Positions 1-5,016 of a DNA stretch of 5,016 nt are shown piece after piece. Origin of the DNA: Actinomycetota bacterium. Its GTDB lineage: Bacteria; Actinomycetota; Actinomycetes; S36-B12; UBA5976. Where the stretch lies: the NCBI GenBank assembly GCA_947486505.1, contig CANKTT010000107.1:1-5016 (forward strand), in the 5' to 3' direction. Positions within the stretch are counted from its first letter, which is position 1. The number at the start of each line of letters is the position of its first letter. The translations under genes were made by a program, and so were the position numbers. The notes below the pieces were generated by a model. That model was not told the origin of the DNA and searched no databases. It saw nothing but the letters and a program-made list of their open reading frames with translations.

Positions 1-1609
1 ACTCGGCGACATCGGGCGAAACATGACCGTGCTGGAGTATCGCGGAAAACTTCTGATCGTCGACTGTGGTGTGTTGTTTCCAGAAGAAACTCAACCAGGT
101 GTCGATTTAATCCTGCCGGATTTTGCCTATATTCAAGATCGCCTCGATGACGTAGCTGCGATTGTCTTGACGCATGGGCACGAAGATCACATCGGTGCGG
201 TTCCGTACCTCTTAAAACACAAGCAAGACATCCCAATTGTTGGATCACAGTTAACCCTGGCATTTGTCGAGAGCAAGCTAAAGGAACATCGAATTTCGAC
301 CTACACACATGCTGTTAAAGAGGGAATGACCGAACAATTTGGCGAATTCTCGGTCGAGTTCATTGCCGTCAATCACTCAATCCCTGATGCCTTAGCCGTT
401 GCAGTTACAACGGCAGCGGGGACCATTTTGATAACTGGTGATTTCAAAATGGATCAGCTACCCCTAGATGGCAGAGTCACAGACTTGAATGCATTCGCCC
501 GATTGGGTGACAAGGGAGTTGATCTGTTTTTAGTTGATTCCACTAATGCGGAAGTTCCTGGCTTTGTCACTAGCGAAAAAGATATCATTCCCACACTGCA
601 ACAAGTAATTGGCGGAGCATCAGGTCGTGTGATCGTTGCATCGTTCGCATCCCACGTACATAGAGTGCAACAGATTATTGATGTGGCGGTTAGAAACAAT
701 CGCAAAATTGCATTCGTTGGAAGATCCATGGTGCGCAACATGGCACTTGCAAGTGACCTTGGCTACTTAACAATTCCTGGTGGCGCGCTGATTTCTAGCG
801 ATCAAATGGCAGACTTGCCAGACGATCAAGCCGTACTGATTTGCACTGGATCACAAGGTGAACCAATGGCTGCGTTAGCGCGGATTGCGAATCAAGATCA
901 TGCAATTTCGGTTGGCACCGGCGATACCGTGATCCTTGCTTCGTCGTTGATTCCAGGTAATGAGAATGCGGTTTACCGAATTATTAATGACCTGACTCGG
1001 CTGGGTGCCCATGTGGTGCATAAAGGAAATGCTTTGGTGCACGTCTCAGGACATGCGGCAGCTGGTGAGCTCTTGTACTGCTACAACATCGTTAAGCCCA
1101 AGAACGTTATGCCGATTCATGGTGAATGGCGTCACTTGAGAGCAAATGCAGATTTAGCAATAAAGACTGGTGTACCTGAGTCTCGAGTAATGCTGGCTGG
1201 AGATGGCATTGTTGTTGACTTGGTAAATGGAAAAGCCAGCATCGTGGGAGCCGTACCGTGTGGCTATGTTTACGTTGAAGGCTCGACCGTGGGTGAAGTT
1301 TCTGAGTCACTACTAAAGGATCGTCGCGTACTTGGCGAAGACGGATTCTTGTCAATCGTGGCAGCTATTGATTTTGAAAATCGCAAAGTAATTGCAGGTC
1401 CGCAAATTCACGCTCGCGGGTTCAGTAAAGAAGAAAGCGTATTCGAAGAAATCTTGCCTAAAATTAAATCCACACTTGAGGTCGCATTGGCCGAAGGAGT
1501 CACGGACTCCCATCAACTTGGACAAATGGTACGCAGAGTTGCTGGCAAGTGGGTAGGCGAGAAGCACCGCCGCCGGCCGATGATCGTCCCGCTGATTATT
1601 TCGAATTAA
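1..1609 (+). CDS. rnj: Ribonuclease J, 5'-partial (metallo-beta-lactamase / beta-CASP RNase)
   Basis: RNase J is a cytoplasmic, zinc-dependent ribonuclease with endonuclease and 5'-3' exonuclease activity that processes rRNA and degrades mRNA. The reading frame is open from base 2 and encodes LGDIGRN directly before the ATG at 23. LG(E/D)IGRN is the conserved beginning of the family's catalytic domain, so that ATG is internal and the true start lies left of the window. About 535 residues are visible of a usual 550-560. Numbering from the ATG at 23, the metal-binding motifs are HGHEDH at 51-56, H118 in NHSIPD, D140 in GDFKMD, and H366 in MPIHGEW. The beta-CASP part shows DSTNAEVPGF, ASHVHRVQQI, TGSQGEP, a GNENAVYRIINDL stretch, and VHVSGHAAAGE with H340 and H344. 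A C-terminal domain of about 110 residues ends in RRRPMIVPLIISN before the TAA at 1607. All expected catalytic residues are present, so the enzyme looks intact. Family assignment is very secure; N-terminal details cannot be seen. Confidence 0.96.
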   Translation, partial: LGDIGRNMTVLEYRGKLLIVDCGVLFPEETQPGVDLILPDFAYIQDRLDDVAAIVLTHGHEDHIGAVPYLLKHKQDIPIVGSQLTLAFVESKLKEHRISTYTHAVKEGMTEQFGEFSVEFIAVNHSIPDALAVAVTTAAGTILITGDFKMDQLPLDGRVTDLNAFARLGDKGVDLFLVDSTNAEVPGFVTSEKDIIPTLQQVIGGASGRVIVASFASHVHRVQQIIDVAVRNNRKIAFVGRSMVRNMALASDLGYLTIPGGALISSDQMADLPDDQAVLICTGSQGEPMAALARIANQDHAISVGTGDTVILASSLIPGNENAVYRIINDLTRLGAHVVHKGNALVHVSGHAAAGELLYCYNIVKPKNVMPIHGEWRHLRANADLAIKTGVPESRVMLAGDGIVVDLVNGKASIVGAVPCGYVYVEGSTVGEVSESLLKDRRVLGEDGFLSIVAAIDFENRKVIAGPQIHARGFSKEESVFEEILPKIKSTLEVALAEGVTDSHQLGQMVRRVAGKWVGEKHRRRPMIVPLIISN

Positions 1610-1656
1610 ATCAAGGCCAATCGGTTTAAATTTCCGACACGCCGTAACTCTTGGTG

Positions 1657-1669
1657 CCAGTGTTACTGG
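1657..1669. repeat. Short perfect inverted repeat, possible operator upstream of ftsK
   Basis: CCAGT-GTT-ACTGG is a perfect 5-base inverted repeat with a 3-base spacer. It ends 11 bases before the candidate -10 hexamer, so it covers the -35 position of the inferred ftsK promoter, where a bound regulator could act. It does not match the actinobacterial LexA consensus (GAAC-N4-GTTC). An inverted repeat this short can occur by chance, and an operator role is inference only. Confidence 0.3.
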
Positions 1670-1680
1670 AGTGTTTCGGA

Positions 1681-1686
1681 TATATT
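1681..1686 (+). promoter_or_regulatory. Candidate -10 element for a leaderless ftsK transcript
   Basis: TATATT matches the TANNNT core of actinobacterial sigma-70-type -10 boxes. It ends 6 bases before the ATG at 1693, which would put the transcription start on or next to the A of the start codon. Leaderless mRNAs with this spacing are common in Actinobacteria. The absence of a well-placed Shine-Dalgarno before this ATG supports the idea: the nearest candidates are a GGAG at 1668-1671, 21 bases away, and a CGGA at 1677-1680. No good -35 hexamer lies 16-18 bases upstream, and the call rests on a six-base motif. Confidence 0.4.
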
Positions 1687-1692
1687 TGTTAT

Positions 1693-4335
1693 ATGGCTTC
1701 CCCGTCGTCGGCAAAGACTCGTCCGCGCTCCGCATCAGCGACCCGTCCCCAAGGCCGAAATTCCTCATCTGGCCGCCCGCCAGTTAAGCCACGAAAAAAT
1801 TCCCCCTCCGCACTTACTTCGCTTGTGCATGGCTCACGCAAATTCATCACAGCAGTTTGGTTGGGCATCGCTAACTTAGTTGGAGCCATTGCTCGCGGTA
1901 TCGGCAAAAGCGCTAAAGATTTAGATCCGGCACATCGTCGCGATGGTCTAGGGCTCATTTACTTGTCATTAGCCATTGTGGTTGCATCGGTTGTTTGGTT
2001 TGACGTTTCCGGTTTTGTTTCTGGGGTAGTTACCAGCCTGGTTACCGGCGCTATTGGAATCTTCGACGTGCTAGCTCCAGTTGCACTTCTTGTGGTCGCA
2101 GCACAAATCTTGCGACACCCAGACACTCCGTCGCAAAAGAAGGGCCGACTGACGATTGGTTGGACCCTTCTGTCCTTGAGCGTAATGGGAATAGTTCACA
2201 TCAATCAGGGAAGCCCGATCCCATCTTCTGGCGCAGTTGCAATGCGTGAGGCTGCAGGTTGGGTTGGCTGGGCAATAACCGCACCATTTATTAGTGCAGT
2301 TGGAACCATAGTTACCGTTTTGCTTCTGCTCGTAGTTTCTTTCTTTTCAATTTTGATAATTACTGCAACGCCAGTTAACGCGATCCCAGGCAAGATTCGT
2401 TTGATCGTCGCTAAGTTCGATCGAGCTTCCGAGGCCAGTGATTCAGAACCCGCAGACATGACGCATCCAAATGTAGATGCGATTTCTGCAGCGCAGGCTC
2501 AACTAGCTCTCGATTTAACAGCTGCACCTCAACGCACTTTATTTAGTCGCCTTCGCCGTAAGAGCGCAGCACCAGCCGATGTTGATCCGGCATTAGCAAT
2601 TGGTCAACTTGCTGGTGACACCCCATTCGTTACACCAGTAGTTAACAATTTGGTAGCTGAAGAAGTGATTGAGCCGATAGAGCAAGTACCGGACATCACG
2701 CAGATGAATACCATCGCTGTCGATGTAATGGCACCAGTGTTATCAAATGATACGCAGGCTGTTTCGGTAGCGCCGTCCATTCCAAAGCCATCTACTTCGA
2801 CACCATCGCAACCAGCGTCAATGCTTGATGGGAAGCCAAGTAAGCCTGAGCAGCTGCAGTTTGTTTCTGCCTCTAATTACAAATTGCCGAGCGAAGCAAT
2901 ACTTAAGCCTGGTGCTACACCTAAGGCCCGAACCGCTGCAAACGATGCAGTAATCGAAGCGCTAACCCAAGTACTTGAGCAATTCGATATTGACGCAAAA
3001 GTTACTGGTTTCCAACGCGGTCCAACTGTTACCCGCTACGAAGTTGAATTGGGGCCAAAGGTAAAAGTTGAACGTGTGACTGCCTTAAGCAAGAACATTG
3101 CATACGCAGTAGCAAGCGCGGACGTGCGAATACTTTCTCCAATTCCAGGTAAGAGTGCAATTGGAATCGAAATTCCAAACACTGATCGTGAAGTTGTTTC
3201 CCTTGGCGACGTAATGCGCAGTGGCGAAGCAGCGGGTGATCAGCACCCAATGTTGGTCGGACTTGGTAAAGATGTCGAAGGTGGCTTCACGGTTGCCAAT
3301 TTGGCAAAGATGCCACACCTTTTGGTCGCGGGCGCAACTGGCGCGGGTAAATCTGGTTGCATGAATGCTTTGATCACTTCGATTTTGATGCGATCAACAC
3401 CAGATGAAGTCCGGATGATTTTGATTGACCCAAAGCGCGTGGAACTGACTGCATACGAGGGCATTCCACACTTGATTAGTCCAATCATTACTAATCCGAA
3501 AAAGGCAGCCGAAGCACTTGCCTGGGTAGTAAAAGAAATGGAAGCTCGCTACGACGATCTATCTGCTTACGGATTCCGCCACGTTGATGATTTCAACAAG
3601 GCAGTGCGTAGTGGAAAGGTAACGCCACCAGATGGCTCACAACGAGTGCTTCGTCCTTACCCGTACTTGCTTGTAGTCGTAGACGAACTTGCAGACTTGA
3701 TGATGGTCGCACCAAGAGACGTCGAAGATTCGATCGTAAGAATCACCCAACTTGCTAGAGCGGCAGGTATCCACCTCGTACTTGCAACCCAACGTCCATC
3801 TGTGGACGTGGTAACTGGCTTGATTAAAGCTAATGTGCCTAGTCGCCTGGCTTTCTCAACTTCCAGCCTTGCTGATAGTCGAGTGATTTTAGATCAACCA
3901 GGCGCAGAGAAACTTGTAGGACAGGGCGATGGACTGTTTCTTCCAATGGGTACTTCAAAGCCAATTCGAATCCAGTGTTCATGGGTGACTGAAGCAGAGA
4001 TCCGCGCAGTAGTGGCCCACGCCAAAGGTCAGATGGCTCCGCAGTATCGCGAAGACATCGTGGCTCCAATTGCCGCCTCTCGAGAAGTCGACGGCGACAT
4101 TGGTAACGATCTGGATGATCTGCTAGCAGCTGTTGAATTGGTTGTATCCACTCAATTCGGATCAACCTCAATGTTGCAACGCAAGCTTAGAATTGGTTTC
4201 GCTAAGGCCGGCCGCCTTATGGATCTCATGGAGTCTAGAAACATCGTGGGACCTTCTGAGGGTTCCAAAGCTCGTGAAGTCTTGGTGACTTCAGAAGATC
4301 TTGCGGGAACAATTGCTTTGATCCGCGGCGAGTAG
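1693..4335 (+). CDS. ftsK: DNA translocase FtsK/SpoIIIE family
   Basis: FtsK is a membrane-anchored hexameric ATPase at the division septum that pumps chromosomal DNA and clears the terminus region. The 880-residue protein starts with a Ser/Arg/Lys/Pro-rich cytoplasmic tail (about 1-40). Hydrophobic segments lie near 86-103, 117-140, 153-170 and 201-224, consistent with the usual four-helix anchor. A linker of about 170 residues follows, Ala/Pro-rich with acidic patches and a [14 protein letters not shown] run near 361-374. The motor starts near 395. It has [16 protein letters not shown] at 439-454, Walker A GATGAGKS at 547-554, Walker [14 protein letters not shown] at 659-671 (D664, E665), [12 protein letters not shown] at 698-709, and a [14 protein letters not shown] stretch. 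The C-terminal gamma winged helix, about 806-866, contains [17 protein letters not shown], the DNA-orientation reader. I prefer the ATG at 1693. A TTG at 1651 is also in frame, but it would add a hydrophobic, Cys-containing 14-residue extension before a typical basic tail, and it runs through the likely promoter. The gene appears intact and leads into rimO. Confidence 0.95.
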   Translation: MASPSSAKTRPRSASATRPQGRNSSSGRPPVKPRKNSPSALTSLVHGSRKFITAVWLGIANLVGAIARGIGKSAKDLDPAHRRDGLGLIYLSLAIVVASVVWFDVSGFVSGVVTSLVTGAIGIFDVLAPVALLVVAAQILRHPDTPSQKKGRLTIGWTLLSLSVMGIVHINQGSPIPSSGAVAMREAAGWVGWAITAPFISAVGTIVTVLLLLVVSFFSILIITATPVNAIPGKIRLIVAKFDRASEASDSEPADMTHPNVDAISAAQAQLALDLTAAPQRTLFSRLRRKSAAPADVDPALAIGQLAGDTPFVTPVVNNLVAEEVIEPIEQVPDITQMNTIAVDVMAPVLSNDTQAVSVAPSIPKPSTSTPSQPASMLDGKPSKPEQLQFVSASNYKLPSEAILKPGATPKARTAANDAVIEALTQVLEQFDIDAKVTGFQRGPTVTRYEVELGPKVKVERVTALSKNIAYAVASADVRILSPIPGKSAIGIEIPNTDREVVSLGDVMRSGEAAGDQHPMLVGLGKDVEGGFTVANLAKMPHLLVAGATGAGKSGCMNALITSILMRSTPDEVRMILIDPKRVELTAYEGIPHLISPIITNPKKAAEALAWVVKEMEARYDDLSAYGFRHVDDFNKAVRSGKVTPPDGSQRVLRPYPYLLVVVDELADLMMVAPRDVEDSIVRITQLARAAGIHLVLATQRPSVDVVTGLIKANVPSRLAFSTSSLADSRVILDQPGAEKLVGQGDGLFLPMGTSKPIRIQCSWVTEAEIRAVVAHAKGQMAPQYREDIVAPIAASREVDGDIGNDLDDLLAAVELVVSTQFGSTSMLQRKLRIGFAKAGRLMDLMESRNIVGPSEGSKAREVLVTSEDLAGTIALIRGE

Positions 4336-4345
4336 GCTTCACAGC

Positions 4346-5016
4346 GTGACCGCTAATCCTCGTGTATCAATCGTTTCTCTTGGGTGTTCGCGAAATGACG
4401 TCGACTCTGAAGAACTAGCGGGCAGATTAACTGCTGACGGTTGGAACTTGGTCACTGACGGAGAAGCCACAGATTTAGTTTTGGTTAACACTTGCGGGTT
4501 TATCGAGCAGGCAAAAAAAGATTCCATCGACACCATTTTGGAGGCAAGTGAATTACTTGCTGGGAATGGAAAAGTTGTAGCGGTTGGCTGCTTAGCTCAG
4601 CGATACGGCAAGGAATTAGCGGCCGAGTTACCGGAAGCAGATGCGGTACTAAGTTTTGATGACTATGCGGACATCGGGTCGACGCTTAGAAAAGTTTTAG
4701 CGGGCGAGAGTATCGTTGCTCACACACCAGGGGATCGACGTAAGTTGCTACCAATTTCACCAGTGGATCGACAATCCGTTTCGTCGGATGTATCTACCCC
4801 AGGCATGGGCCCACACGTTTATCGAAAGCGGTTGGAGGCGACACCCTGGGCGCCACTAAAGATTGCTTCTGGTTGTGATCGAAGATGTACGTTTTGTGCA
4901 ATACCGGCATTTCGAGGATCGTTTGTTTCTCGCGATCCAGGTGAGATCTTCGAAGAAGCTGCTTGGCTTGGTGAAAATGGGGTTAGAGAGCTTCTTTTAG
5001 TAAGTGAGAATTCAAC
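4346..5016 (+). CDS. rimO: Ribosomal protein S12 methylthiotransferase RimO, 3'-partial
   Basis: RimO is a radical-SAM, two-[4Fe-4S]-cluster enzyme that methylthiolates the conserved aspartate of ribosomal protein S12. The window shows 223 complete codons; the rest of the radical-SAM domain and the C-terminal TRAM domain lie beyond the right edge. The N-terminal methylthiotransferase domain (about 5-120) has [19 protein letters not shown] with C14, VNTCGF with C50, and [12 protein letters not shown] with C82, the three ligands of the auxiliary cluster. The radical-SAM motif CDRRCTFC gives C177, C181 and C184, followed by [12 protein letters not shown] and [22 protein letters not shown] and FRGSFVSR point to RimO rather than its tRNA-modifying relative MiaB. 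The GTG at 4346 is the only credible start: an in-frame TGA sits at 4319-4321, and no other ATG, GTG or TTG lies between it and the conserved VSLGC motif. The ribosome-binding site is weak, at best AGTAGG at 4331-4336 overlapping the ftsK stop. The 10-base gap to ftsK suggests co-transcription and possibly coupled translation. Confidence 0.94.
   Translation, partial: MTANPRVSIVSLGCSRNDVDSEELAGRLTADGWNLVTDGEATDLVLVNTCGFIEQAKKDSIDTILEASELLAGNGKVVAVGCLAQRYGKELAAELPEADAVLSFDDYADIGSTLRKVLAGESIVAHTPGDRRKLLPISPVDRQSVSSDVSTPGMGPHVYRKRLEATPWAPLKIASGCDRRCTFCAIPAFRGSFVSRDPGEIFEEAAWLGENGVRELLLVSENS

Larger units (their letters stand above)
1610..1692. other. Intergenic region between rnj and ftsK
   Basis: This 83-base gap is the only substantial non-coding stretch in the window. 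Just after the rnj stop, TCGG at 1621-1624 can pair with CCGA at 1634-1637 around a 9-base A/T loop. More loosely, GGCCAA at 1615-1620 can pair imperfectly with TTGGTGCC at 1651-1658. Neither hairpin is GC-rich or followed by a T run, so no convincing intrinsic terminator for rnj is visible and read-through into ftsK is possible. The downstream half holds an inverted repeat and a candidate -10 element, listed separately. No small ORF with a credible ribosome-binding site is seen. Confidence 0.7.

Noticed and set aside
1651..1692. N-terminal extension of FtsK from the in-frame TTG at 1651 (or GTG at 1654 or 1660).
   Set aside because: It would add a hydrophobic, Cys-containing stretch unlike the Ser/Arg/Lys-rich N-terminus of actinobacterial FtsK, it reads through the inferred -10 box, and it has no supporting ribosome-binding site. 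The ATG at 1693 is a better start.
1352..1768. 138-codon open frame on the - strand spanning the end of rnj, the gap and the start of ftsK.
   Set aside because: Its product has low-complexity, unfamiliar composition. It overlaps well-conserved coding sequence on both sides and would occupy the promoter region of ftsK. It is best explained as an antisense shadow.
2365..2874. Low-complexity Ala/Pro/acidic stretch of FtsK, considered as a possible domain insertion or foreign segment.
   Set aside because: Variable, disordered linkers between membrane anchor and motor are normal for FtsK. Base and codon use look like the rest of the gene, and no repeats or junctions flank it.
3331..3354. Walker A of FtsK reads GATGAGKS rather than the GTTGSGKS seen in E. 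coli.
   Set aside because: The essential Gly, Lys and Ser residues are kept, and Ala substitutions at these positions are within normal family variation, so it is not a sign of an altered enzyme.
3839..4171. 110-codon open frame on the - strand inside ftsK.
   Set aside because: It lies opposite the conserved motor and gamma domains of FtsK, and its composition (many R, L, Q) is what the complement of that sequence yields. No family motif is seen.
4339..4536. 65-codon open frame on the - strand opposite the start of rimO.
   Set aside because: The + strand here encodes the conserved RimO N-terminal domain with its cluster cysteines, so the antisense frame is a shadow.

Overview
The window is a compact stretch of housekeeping genes on the + strand, most likely from an actinobacterium (Actinomycetota). 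It holds the 3' part of an RNase J gene (rnj), a complete DNA translocase gene (ftsK) and the 5' part of a ribosomal protein S12 methylthiotransferase gene (rimO). All three proteins read as actinobacterial: RNase J has its LGDIGRN and PGVDLILPDF stretches, FtsK has a [22 protein letters not shown] motor, and RimO has [14 protein letters not shown] and FRGSFVSR. G+C is only moderate (roughly 45-50% by eye), with many A/T-ending codons. This fits a low-GC lineage such as small-genome freshwater actinobacteria better than Streptomyces or Mycobacterium, but the lineage is an inference.

Layout: 1-1609 is rnj, cut at its 5' end by the window edge. 1610-1692 is the only real intergenic gap (83 bases). 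It carries weak hairpin potential, a perfect 5+3+5 inverted repeat, and a TATATT -10-like hexamer 6 bases before the ATG of ftsK, an arrangement typical of leaderless actinobacterial transcripts. 1693-4335 is ftsK (880 aa). 4346-5016 is rimO, starting at a GTG 10 bases after the ftsK stop and running off the right edge, so ftsK and rimO are probably co-transcribed.

The genes do not form one pathway. RNase J processes and degrades RNA, FtsK pumps chromosomal DNA at the division septum, and RimO modifies ribosomal protein S12. From general knowledge, this neighbourhood is recurrent in Actinobacteria. I found no mobile element, CRISPR array, tRNA, rRNA or phage gene, and no sign of an undescribed system. 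The points worth checking concern start sites and the small regulatory gap before ftsK.
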